From IMG/VR virus record IMGVR_UViG_3300048590_001393, positions 1 through 50,152 of that record: a stretch of DNA of 50,152 bases, one strand, 5' to 3'. The first letter of the stretch is position 1; every line of letters starts with the position of its first letter. Shown here piece after piece: positions 27,801 through 33,213 of the stretch. The DNA is from a virus. The position numbers and the translations under genes are program-made. The notes beneath the pieces were generated by a model. The model was not told the DNA's origin. It worked only from the letters and a program-made list of their open reading frames with translations, and searched no databases.

Positions 27801-30800
27801 CACAGGCAAGGAAGAGCAGCAGCTACTGGATGCGGAGAAGGCGCTTGGCCAGAAGATGGCCTTCGACATGGAGTCGGTGAAGGGGGAAGTGCCGCCAATC
27901 ACCCAAAGCGCCGACGCTCGCGCCTTGGCCATGATGAATCGGAAGGGATTCACCAAGGAGGATGACAAGATCCGCAAACAGATCGAGGCCAGGCTGAGAA
28001 AGGCCGGAGCAGACGAAGACCTGATTTACGACATCACGGTCGGGAAGTTCCTCGATACGCCCCAAGCGGAGGAACCGACCAAACCAAAAGAACCGACCCT
28101 TTTTGCATTCGGGCAGAAAAGCACCCAGCAATCCATGTTCCTTGGCCCTGAGACGAGCAAGGACGGGCAGATGAGCCTGCTTTCCAGCGCAGCCGCAGCC
28201 CCCGGCAAATACGCCGCACGCTGGCCGCAGAACCTCTACGCCTACACCTACCGCACCGAAAACAGTCGAGGAATAACCCGCCACATCGTTAACACCTACA
28301 ACGAGACCTATGGCACCAAGGAAGATCGTGTATTCGACACCTACGCAGAAGCCAAGGAGGAGATGGACAGGCTGGATGATCTGGGAAGCCCTGCTTTGCT
28401 TTCCAGTTCTTCAGGTTCAAACGAACGCCTTGACGGGGATGGTAAGAATAACCCCATCAACACCAACGACCCCGGCGGGGCCAATATCAGTGACGCGGCC
28501 TCGCCGTCCTCTGTCGTCACTCCCGAAATGGACGCGGCGTATCTCGATGCGGTGGAACGGGGGGATTTAGACACCGCTTTGGAGTTCGTCGAAAAAGCTG
28601 CCAAAAACGCCGGATATACAAGTGGACCCTACTTTCACGGGACTCCAGACGGAAGATTCAACGCTTTTGATCCAACAGTTCGGCGCAGGAACAAGGTTCA
28701 AGGTGAACGAAATGCCTCCGCAGCCTTTTGGTTTACAGATAACGAGAATTTAGCCGCAAAATTTGCAATGGGAGGCGGCACTCTTGCGTTTGCTGACCCA
28801 AAATTCCTATCCAGGAATCAGACCATTAAACGAGTCCACCTGCGCCTAAATAATGCTGAGACGGTTGACATGCTTAATACTCCACTATCAAGCGAGGAAC
28901 GAAAATGGAGGTTCAACGACGCAATAGAAATCGGGTTTAGAAAAGAGCGAGTATCAAAGCAGGCCATCAAAGAGGGGAAAACGGCGGTCATTTTTAAAAA
29001 TTCTCTTGATGGAGACACTCTTCGTAAAGGAACCACCATCGGCATTTTCGATGTATCGGAAATCGCCATAACCGATGCCGTGTTGCGCGATTCATCCGGC
29101 AACGTCATCCCCCTATCGCAACGTTTTAACCAGCCCCCCCCGGCAGAATCCGGGGGCAATTTGCTGTCCTCCCCCACCCCCGACTTCAACCCGGTGAAGA
29201 TGGCGCTGGAGAAATCCCCGCCGATTTACGCCGACGTGTATTTCGCGTTGCAGGAAGGCAAAAGCATCGAGGAAACCGCCAAAGAGTTCGGAATCAGCAC
29301 GAAGGCCGTCCAGAACATCATCAAGCAAGTTCAGACGCGCATCACGGTAGCCACCAAGGCAGCCGCGGGCACGCTCAAGCCCAAGATGAACGAGGATGGA
29401 TTGTATCAGGGAGGACGGCCAGACCTCGCATATGGCGCACGCCCCGACATGGTCGCAATCGACCAGATTCGCAACGATCAAGACATCAAGCCGGGATTCG
29501 CCACCAGGACCATGAAGCAAATCCGAGAGGATGCCGACAAGGCGCTGGATGCCGACTTTGAAGGGCAATTCACACGCCTTGAGAAGCTGATGCAGGCCGG
29601 AGAGATGCCGACCGGCGATGACGTGGCTATCGCCATCCGACTGTTCGAGCGCGCATCAACAGACGGAAACATGAGCGATCCAGACCGCCGCGCACGCCTC
29701 GCATTGTTCCAAACGCAATACCGAGACCAAGGCACCATGCAGTCGGAAGCGTTCCGCATGCGCCAAGACGAGGAGATGCCGCCCGCCGCCCGCAACGCCA
29801 TGCACCTTACGAAACTCCTCTACGAACCCTCCCCCAAGGTTCAGGCCCGCGTCAAAAGCGCAGGCAAGGACAAGGCCGCCGTGGATGCCATCATCAAGCA
29901 GTGGATGGACAAGATCGACAAGTTCAACGCTGAGATGAAGGCCAAAGGATACGACATCGAGCAATCGCTGGCCGAGTTCCGCAAGCGGCAGGAAGCCATC
30001 AAGGAAGCCGAGGAGGTCCACACCGGCACCAAGGCCGCCATGGATCAAGCGTTTATGAAGCTCTCGGAGCAAGAGAAGGTGGTCATTCGCCTGATCCGTG
30101 AGGGAGCGAAGCTGTCTGTGGTGCAGCGTTCCACCGGACTAAACAAAGCGCAGATCATGGACATCAAGAGTCGCTTCGGCCAGACATGGAGGGAAGCGAT
30201 CATCGATGCAGGCAAGCGCTTTGCCGAAAGGTCTCTCCTCTCCTCCGCTCCGCGTGATGTCTATGAAGCCGTGATGACCGACCTTGGATGGCAGTCCGAT
30301 GACGACTTTGACGACACCGCCCCCGACTACCTCGAAAAGCAGGATGAGAAGCGCAGGGAGGCCAAGGCTCAGGAGCGCAAGGCGAGGAAACCCGCCGCGC
30401 CCAAGCCGCAGGGGCTCACCGAGCTTCAGCAAGCCGCAGTGGATGCCGCATTCAAGCGGTTCCAGAATGCCCCGCCCTCGACATGGACCGCCTGGTGGCA
30501 GGAAACCGCCGCCAAGCTCACCCCGATGATCGGCCAAGCATCCTTCGAGCAGTTCAGAGAACAAACCATGCAGCCATGGCGCGACCTCTGGCAAACCGAG
30601 ATGGACGCGATCACCGACCCAGCCGGGCGCATGTCCTTCGAGGAATGGATCAACAAACCCGCCGACCAGTGGACATCCAAGCAGCAAGACCTGCTGGATG
30701 AGCGCCTCTGGACTCCCGAGCAGAAAGCAGCATGGGAAGAGAAGACCAAGGGCACCTTCCACCCCGCCGACCCCGCGCCACTGGCCCACCTCGCCAACGA

Positions 30801-32868
30801 GTGGAGCCGCCACAACGGCACATGGATCAACAAGATCGTGGAGTGGTTCAAGATGGCCATCCTTTCCGGAGTGCAAACGATCCTTATCAACGCCTCCGGT
30901 GGCTTGCATGTCGGCTACATGCTCACCGCTCAGAAACCAATGGAAGCCACATGGAACAGCATCCTTGGCATGTTCGGCGCAGGCGACGTGAGATCCGCCA
31001 CATGGAGCGAGATCCTGCCGATGATCAAGAGCGTGAGGGCTGCCGCCAAGCTGGCCGCCAGCAATGCGGTGCGCTCATGGCAACTGGAAAGCCCGGTGTT
31101 CGACTCCTACGCGCAGGCCAAGCCCATCCAGATCGAGTTCAGCCTTGTGGGTGGCGAATACCAAGCGCCCGCGCTGTCCTCGACCACGCTCAAGGAACTC
31201 TGGCACGACCCCACCTTCCGCCATGGAATCGGATTCGTGAACCGCTTCATGCGCAACATCACCTTCCGCCAACTCACGGCCACCGATGAGTTCTGGAAAG
31301 GCATGTATTCCCAACTCGAAGTGGCGGCAGTAGCCCACCGCATCGCGGCGAAGGAAGAAAAGCTGTCCGGAGATGCCTACGCCAAGCGCACCGAGGAACT
31401 GATGAAGCCAGGATCGATCGCATGGCTCCGCATCATCAAGAAGACCAAGAGGGCCACCTTCCAGGACCAACTGGCCTATGGCAAGTTCACCGCAGAAGAC
31501 GAGAAGAAGAACCCCGCCCACAAAGAGGGAACCAAGATGACTTGGGCTCAAGCATCCAAGAAAGGACAAACGGAAAGCGCATGGACCTTGCTGGACGCAC
31601 TGGCAGCCGGAGCGATTGACCTCCGCCACACGCCATTCCTTGGCCCGCTCCTGCACGTTCTGGCGCTGCCGTTCATCATCACCCCGAAAAACCTCATCCA
31701 GCGAGGGCTGGAAGTCACCCCTCTTGGGCTGTTCGTGGACATGATCGACGGCATGCGGGCTCTCCGCCGCCGCCTCTACTCCGGACAACTCACCAAGGAA
31801 GAAGGCAAGCGCATCGCTGACGAGCTTTACAACAAGGCCCGATTCATTGAGACGCTCACCAACCAGAGCATGGGAGCCATGCTGTATCTGGTCGTGGAAC
31901 AACTGATCGATGGTGACGATGACGACGATGACAAGCGCCCGTGGATCACCGGCACCTCGCCATGGAGCCTTCAGAAACGAGGAGAAGGCGAGTTTGAAGA
32001 CGCTGTGATGCCGCCGCAGTCCATCCGCATCGGCAACACGATCATCCCGTACGGACGGATCGAACCATTCAGCACCGGGCTCTCCTTCATAACCGACATG
32101 GCCAACGCACGCCACCGCAACAACGGATTCAACTCCACGGCCACCACCGACCTGATTGTCGGCATGAAGGAGCAGTTCAAGGACAAGCTGTTCCTCAAGG
32201 GAATTGGCGACATCCTGCGCGTGATCGAAGATCCGGCCCGAGCCGCGGACAGGCTGACCGCCAACCACATCAGCGCCTACCTGCCCAACATCATCCGCCA
32301 ACCCATCCGCGAAATGGACAAGGTGAAGCGCGACACCAACCCGCTGGCCGACGACGGATTCTTCCAAGCCGTGGCCAAGCGGGTAGGATACTCGCTCTAT
32401 CCGCAGGGAGCACCGCCCAAGGTGGATCTATGGGGCAAGGTTATTCCTTCTCACCGTGGCGGCCTGATAGGCGGCTCAGAAGCAATCAACACCATGTTCC
32501 GCATCGTGGATCCGCTCAATGTCACCACTGGCCGCAAACCCGACCCGCTGGATGCCTGGGTATTCCGCTACAACCACACCACGCCAGAAAGCGCGGACCG
32601 CATCGGGCTGCCAGCCATTGATCGCACTATCGTGGTCACCGACCCAAGGACGGGCGAAAAGGTAAAGGTCGATCTTTCCCCTGAAGAGCACCTGCAAGCC
32701 AACCAGCGCGCCGGACAAGCCGCCAAGGCCATGCTGGAGGGGGACTGGAACAAGGCGGCCCTCACACCGGAGAACGCCGAGCGCATCGTGGAAAGCGTGC
32801 GCAAAGCCCAAAAGGAAGTTCGAGCAGAGATCCGCGCGAGAAAGGTTGCGGAGTTGCTGGCGAAGTGA
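15811..32868 (+). CDS. Giant polyvalent virion/effector protein (5,685 residues)
   Basis: One open frame of 17 kb with no stop. Domains in order: residues 1-300 Gln/Ala/Glu coiled coil; hydrophobic Gly/Ala helices at about 584-690 and 794-817; Pro/Ala/Gly/Gln linker at 1093-1193; zinc metallopeptidase motif HEMTH at 1346-1350; the polyvalent-protein domain with EEIQSDRHQ (2331-2339), WTVGETQNDR-FDLSKQ (2435-2450), GMKGFYDNILP (about 2527) and ITPEMRKGVQAGQALFSSP ending at 2621; a small winged-helix-like segment near 2860; a KHTKTGADLFVVRL/GGYYSSYRGGG domain near 3446-3510; an N6-adenine methyltransferase (EPSAGKG 3804-3810, NPPF 3863-3866); an ADP-ribosyltransferase-like domain (YFHGT 4274-4278, AFWFTDNENLA from 4305, Glu near 4417); helix-turn-helix segments at 4480-4510 and 4751-4790; and a long C-terminal region with hydrophobic helices near 5015 and 5275. 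The motif L(L/F)SS(P/A) recurs at domain junctions. Such proteins are known from phages and conjugative elements as polyvalent proteins, and delivery into the cell with the DNA to counter host defences is the accepted idea. The place between terminase and portal, and the lack of other injection or tape-measure genes, supports a virion location. Enzyme activities are inferred from motifs only. Confidence 0.85.
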   Translation: MSDPRFRGQPGVDEYAQSLLQNQQPADQQSQAATGERAMQATEQASMQTQATQQANAGVNQALAFDPDEHKRKLATYAIQSNQIEQQRYAIEPDYTSRRSAFEDAKKAREKAEKESVEQIKGGFWMARNKETGVARSLAPTDATELRKAQDQAKARFENEEKQFKPLEEKWTAITAEKRRIAMEKLAAEEQALKHKAGLLSPTQQQQQRPPGGVVKAGDQANFSGDSSTWTPAQHRLWSAASEEQSRYNAGADQYGERRTVSPLTAQIIRMEMQKRAVQTRAELGDIDPQQAAQRVQTIEAKQAEITTRAKADATASLQAKIAGKAPGRSYASEFSDTLQKSGLYASATSAIGTGKFRELKRAQGGDWDLPLLTQVAEDSNIGDKIGAAVVAAGQKLGAGMDMAGRGIDKKAIQKVFHDFQQANNLSDEEMNATWQDFTKATKSWDKAEKARVFSNGKVEINPLSREFLDTETAKKRLAESGASEEAQAEYLAALPTRQINVASNKLEAYEAAAAAAEYMQYTPAGGSVRLTSGKLLSPSQYAQQTGRNAAELNTPEFIVEYEREVLDKQGKAGAFIRGLTVDGLLGWNKVATTGLGLAGLAGSETAAGVAQEASNISSTIGQGKSDTGLAGSVMQEAPSILTQIVASQLTGGASVLATSGRVAGTVNTVATLAMAGSQSAGMVYAAERAEGKTHEEAQKNALISGANTAIITGLFNKMGAGGVEAVAAGKKVSEVTMKDLLRSTTKQELWKNTREMAKALVKSTGGEATEEGLDEFTQQFLIAEPTDNLADAWKVAWESFRVGGVIGGAVAVGTTAAGEHSSQIRHAEMMNRIQRRVASPPDTDLVADAIAEIDPTEAPATAEEIAEARKLVNVDADTVKALDAKAKAYQEAIKAKDWKGAAAIDEEIQAMAGDAEASPVRDTADAVILYREITEQDKATEKAYNEAQAEFNVAMMSGDKDAKAQTGAELAAIRAERQTVLQTRAALKIASGKGIEALTEQEINAMGWVSDEKNPGQIIPMNPKQLADSGLSTKLMKRAVDGSFLLTDQVVETVRATNERAGRRVKLSEQDAAAMAEARFEAAHQQISQEGDPTQSGAPAPGNQAPMGTPAASGAAGAPSPAATGQPTASLPDGQSATPGGVAPAPFPQTAAQQAQAPSVGSGVSVSGQAAPGTQPAPNGAAGASSAPDASMDAGIYEAMRQQDASLPALPDRVAGAFAAGGPVSVSMQKASGIDVPEGYTRQGNVWTPPQQPGTGDAQAPQAANQVAENVKQAVEAKFPRIKGKVSVIQTFTDPATGQVTPTGGALVSTDGTVTLVLNDIARDIGATSDAQAVQDAVEAIVIDHEMTHVAQVEAVRSIWKSKGKPGTFNEFFTQWYGEMADQLAPEVMQAARSIYGEAAWDSRSKDQQAAEVVRMLVEAARPGADQGRFSELLRAVKFNNSPNLIQTIREALKKLMEMLSGGNLPDNVRQHIENIAAIYEEMSAGYVSDELADARKTATEVVTAAIESNPAIKGNDDLRIDLSNVVWDLADVMAGMPEEQRKPFVEAAIADWLEGKAEDLQAEQAKQEEAVGKPEADKRSKAKAARKAYEARIRDKAREIVNSGNYSALYSIYERGAITPKPRVIPLILARKKSGQRLSEKEMELLRNLSEWDGMPLKQDYPGGGNNAVIRAIIDILMAPQGKGLMPDVMADDLIPNVTTSSEMFEALYRELESISRGKQMIDEQSPDYKGDPEAIAEADAKRKAEQEAAAPTIDSTAEGIYDEFGPDSNIAEKAHILATHANRFEPETSKTMVQFLQAEAGRLRAGVIDPAKWLEGTQGWPTALRKFYVPLANMSPARLKAWADSLPVIEEEMGDNLFSSPAVKISSSSLTKRNKAIDAAYEAGNYDLAEQLDARLEEDLENMDSRMEGMDEADQSENEINDGVDNEDGLASDPYAQLLASRIAWESGRIDFDGSFGEYILSHGWFANEKLKEGTTAAQIEEAADELLASYKAKRGAAGAMFSSPSTPPPFYSQLARTLEAKMPKSAPPAQVIQIATSGAKAEEIKWSGIVQTAQDMARDNGGKVDKARLLDWLANEGAVRFEEVQPGLSGKYRFRGTDGTYQEFDTEEEALKAREGEVDWAETEGAGSYSINEDERDATFYNHEGDIIHRFTFDEDAEEWSMDKGHFQESSETWTTDQLETFLDEEKERLADEWKDMIGEVEFTGEGKNKYALYVLPGGENYREVVLAMPDADPQNVGPSATIIAKYQDQWDALVAEKESFAWNDFEPRMKVDEKLDALHDKMVKETVASMPGNYTSSHFPDVPNYVAHMRLNERTDADGKPGLFVEEIQSDRHQAGREKGYREQSNQSELPEGYVIRQAESGLHALYFQSHGYESMVGSFRDRKMAVQKANEDANSGKIADAPFRTTWPLALFKRALRDAVAGGKEWIGWTVGETQNDRFDLSKQVDKMVLFPDMTVRAYKDGAEIISQKTTAETLPDLIGKDAAQKLLDAPTVNEAPNENQEAEPHRKLEGADLKVGGSGMKGFYDNILPKEIGKYVKQWGGKVETATIPDPEALDTESLADFLERTGLSWEAGAKRYMQERQKVQVEETPIHRITITPEMRKGVQAGQALFSSPSNQGSLDFGATGSMGDKQQGGFIFDSLPAEGDKAKLHQNAQKALDNAKTEKAKEVIATDIAKREGIKDPKPFIQAAIGGQGSFDFGTTTGFNTKSGQMGFDFTGKPTTEPKETSSTLVDVKQPSPATPALVAEYLDTLQSLPEGALQLHYDGMILKEPLETKVQRILELERLHPDITEASLDLQSERVKARRAKQAEPQDTAKPAKPPQATPSDPPSVGTDPNAAMIEEAQKQYDANIKKTVEDLRAKLPDGVESIQQLRRMMPSYEAENALNYMLDNGILESVTNEQRTMDTSASVSYKWDAEPTAKESLTDETKQEPGRNINARHTVTLSSILTPAGAIKTSALRSGADSAVWHYQGDIGQLAFDVNATFEGKNYATDYQKKALAQVKAARADGWSAQTFKAGSYGSMKVFVKGDNVLTNAGADALVSGKFQAPDVMQDRGGAAGTIAQQAEFASRLVEWMATLPESTVNSASAFGAKVSTTKVTEWMLIERNKDDVALWMQDKSAPVKAGTGRGVVAIRGATLEDALNKAIAMAANKREGMDPNHHMAWYAWDKYAGVNEASSVNAALIAAGFKQAETAPETTGNEAAAEEMPPITNLRALAILDERLRNGTITAAQMKAAWEEYKTHEDAIRAETAKLTIKDLSRYSMRKPDNKEEAVRMAMSYYQSRFNPTGGLSPQVSLSASREEWKKAERKAMNEAVALWTDEKIQADAQERRNAIEARKKALENPETKDEWQQFVRKLGSTGPFEPGEKEAIQKIRDSYAFEAAVMKRGESKLTPDQLAAYDAIRGIDRKAEAQREAESKAMVRGVKADTDSEIIETKHTKTGADLFVVRLADRVERDVYNSLNTAAKRLGGYYSSYRGGGAVPGFQFKDRATAEQFQAITKGETVDRTEALAEKKEARKSATAEKLSALADRMDKSADGVLSADRKTNTAKRAREAGYAEANANSVKAMATTIRNLAAAIESGEATHLDGVAARTHVETLQSLSNRAKSDAENAENLSYSERENRKGEKPTPEQIDKAKYPYPFLNETAWQWLIENGKNTPGAMRLTARLEKVFAAKPSAQSNGSYITGEEIIGVVKDLLGKINKQDYTRKNIEGAFEHYDRLQTMGLKDLPSLRAALREFLQYRGTKAKADPVKAMERELVGMKIEGFFPTPPAVIERMTEEAGDLTGKRLLEPSAGKGDIVEAAQRAGATVDAIEQHYSLRNILEAKGANLIGRDFMDVEPVAEYDVVMMNPPFENGQDGEHVMRAFQFLKPGGKLVAITGEGTFFRSDAKARAFRDWLESVGGTDEKLPEGSFKSAFRPTGVNTRLVVIEKSTALLSSPTQPDLFTAANAPDAPAKLGSVKVGNMSALAAYKALTAKRDAGKTLTGKEEQQLLDAEKALGQKMAFDMESVKGEVPPITQSADARALAMMNRKGFTKEDDKIRKQIEARLRKAGADEDLIYDITVGKFLDTPQAEEPTKPKEPTLFAFGQKSTQQSMFLGPETSKDGQMSLLSSAAAAPGKYAARWPQNLYAYTYRTENSRGITRHIVNTYNETYGTKEDRVFDTYAEAKEEMDRLDDLGSPALLSSSSGSNERLDGDGKNNPINTNDPGGANISDAASPSSVVTPEMDAAYLDAVERGDLDTALEFVEKAAKNAGYTSGPYFHGTPDGRFNAFDPTVRRRNKVQGERNASAAFWFTDNENLAAKFAMGGGTLAFADPKFLSRNQTIKRVHLRLNNAETVDMLNTPLSSEERKWRFNDAIEIGFRKERVSKQAIKEGKTAVIFKNSLDGDTLRKGTTIGIFDVSEIAITDAVLRDSSGNVIPLSQRFNQPPPAESGGNLLSSPTPDFNPVKMALEKSPPIYADVYFALQEGKSIEETAKEFGISTKAVQNIIKQVQTRITVATKAAAGTLKPKMNEDGLYQGGRPDLAYGARPDMVAIDQIRNDQDIKPGFATRTMKQIREDADKALDADFEGQFTRLEKLMQAGEMPTGDDVAIAIRLFERASTDGNMSDPDRRARLALFQTQYRDQGTMQSEAFRMRQDEEMPPAARNAMHLTKLLYEPSPKVQARVKSAGKDKAAVDAIIKQWMDKIDKFNAEMKAKGYDIEQSLAEFRKRQEAIKEAEEVHTGTKAAMDQAFMKLSEQEKVVIRLIREGAKLSVVQRSTGLNKAQIMDIKSRFGQTWREAIIDAGKRFAERSLLSSAPRDVYEAVMTDLGWQSDDDFDDTAPDYLEKQDEKRREAKAQERKARKPAAPKPQGLTELQQAAVDAAFKRFQNAPPSTWTAWWQETAAKLTPMIGQASFEQFREQTMQPWRDLWQTEMDAITDPAGRMSFEEWINKPADQWTSKQQDLLDERLWTPEQKAAWEEKTKGTFHPADPAPLAHLANEWSRHNGTWINKIVEWFKMAILSGVQTILINASGGLHVGYMLTAQKPMEATWNSILGMFGAGDVRSATWSEILPMIKSVRAAAKLAASNAVRSWQLESPVFDSYAQAKPIQIEFSLVGGEYQAPALSSTTLKELWHDPTFRHGIGFVNRFMRNITFRQLTATDEFWKGMYSQLEVAAVAHRIAAKEEKLSGDAYAKRTEELMKPGSIAWLRIIKKTKRATFQDQLAYGKFTAEDEKKNPAHKEGTKMTWAQASKKGQTESAWTLLDALAAGAIDLRHTPFLGPLLHVLALPFIITPKNLIQRGLEVTPLGLFVDMIDGMRALRRRLYSGQLTKEEGKRIADELYNKARFIETLTNQSMGAMLYLVVEQLIDGDDDDDDKRPWITGTSPWSLQKRGEGEFEDAVMPPQSIRIGNTIIPYGRIEPFSTGLSFITDMANARHRNNGFNSTATTDLIVGMKEQFKDKLFLKGIGDILRVIEDPARAADRLTANHISAYLPNIIRQPIREMDKVKRDTNPLADDGFFQAVAKRVGYSLYPQGAPPKVDLWGKVIPSHRGGLIGGSEAINTMFRIVDPLNVTTGRKPDPLDAWVFRYNHTTPESADRIGLPAIDRTIVVTDPRTGEKVKVDLSPEEHLQANQRAGQAAKAMLEGDWNKAALTPENAERIVESVRKAQKEVRAEIRARKVAELLAK

Positions 32869-32872
32869 GAAC

Positions 32873-33127
32873 TCAAAACCCCAGCACGCTCTTCCTAAGC
32901 CTCCGGTTGCTCCGGTAGAACATCGTAGCAACCCGCTGGCGTGAGTATCCAAGCTCGGTAATCATCACCCGCCACACACTCAGGCGGGCAATGTGGACCG
33001 ATGGTGAGTGGATGTGTGCCACGATGTAGGCGGGCGGGACCGCGTATTCTTGCGCCGCCGCCTGCACCAACCCCCGGATTCTCTCCGCTTCCGCATCTGT
33101 CAGGGGTGGCAGTTTTCTTCGTGGCAC
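32873..33127 (-). CDS. Small DNA-binding protein resembling DnaA domain IV
   Basis: 84 residues, GTG start at 33127, the only minus-strand gene. The N-terminus is basic (PRRKLPPLTD), then a helix AEAERIRGLVQAAAQEYAVP, then IARLSVWRVMITELGYSRQRVATMFYRS. The order Arg...helix...LGYS..+VA.MF.+ matches the helix-turn-helix of DnaA domain IV and of small phage proteins built on it, but the DHST box is replaced by YRSN. Its 3' end faces the giant gene's end at 4 bases. Its 5' end is back to back with promoter copy 4. A regulator of portal transcription or of replication is inferred. Confidence 0.65.
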   Translation of the reverse strand: MPRRKLPPLTDAEAERIRGLVQAAAQEYAVPPAYIVAHIHSPSVHIARLSVWRVMITELGYSRQRVATMFYRSNRRLRKSVLGF

Positions 33128-33166
33128 GGTCCAGCAGATACCACAGAGGATTTTTCAAATCAAGGC

Positions 33167-33206
33167 AGTTGCGCCCGTGTTTCATTTTTTCCGCACCGTC
33201 CACACT
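33167..33206 (+). promoter_or_regulatory. Phage promoter-like element, copy 4 (before portal)
   Basis: AGTTGCGCCCGTGTTT at 33167-33182, 18 bases, then CACACT at 33201-33206 and only 7 bases (CCCACCC) to the ATG at 33214. The hexamer and its distance to the ATG are almost the same as in copy 3. Predicts a leaderless portal mRNA. The divergent minus-strand gene begins 40 bases upstream. Confidence 0.7.
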
Positions 33207-33213
33207 CCCACCC

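Noticed and set aside
31075-32367. 430-codon open frame on the minus strand inside the giant gene
   Set aside because: It is antisense to well-supported coding sequence, has no leader or overlap to other genes, and its composition is that of a shadow frame.
15811-32868. The giant frame as several separate genes
   Set aside because: There is no stop in 17 kb, no internal leader of the CTCTCC/CCAACC type or ATGA junction was seen, and the coding frame stays the same across all domains.
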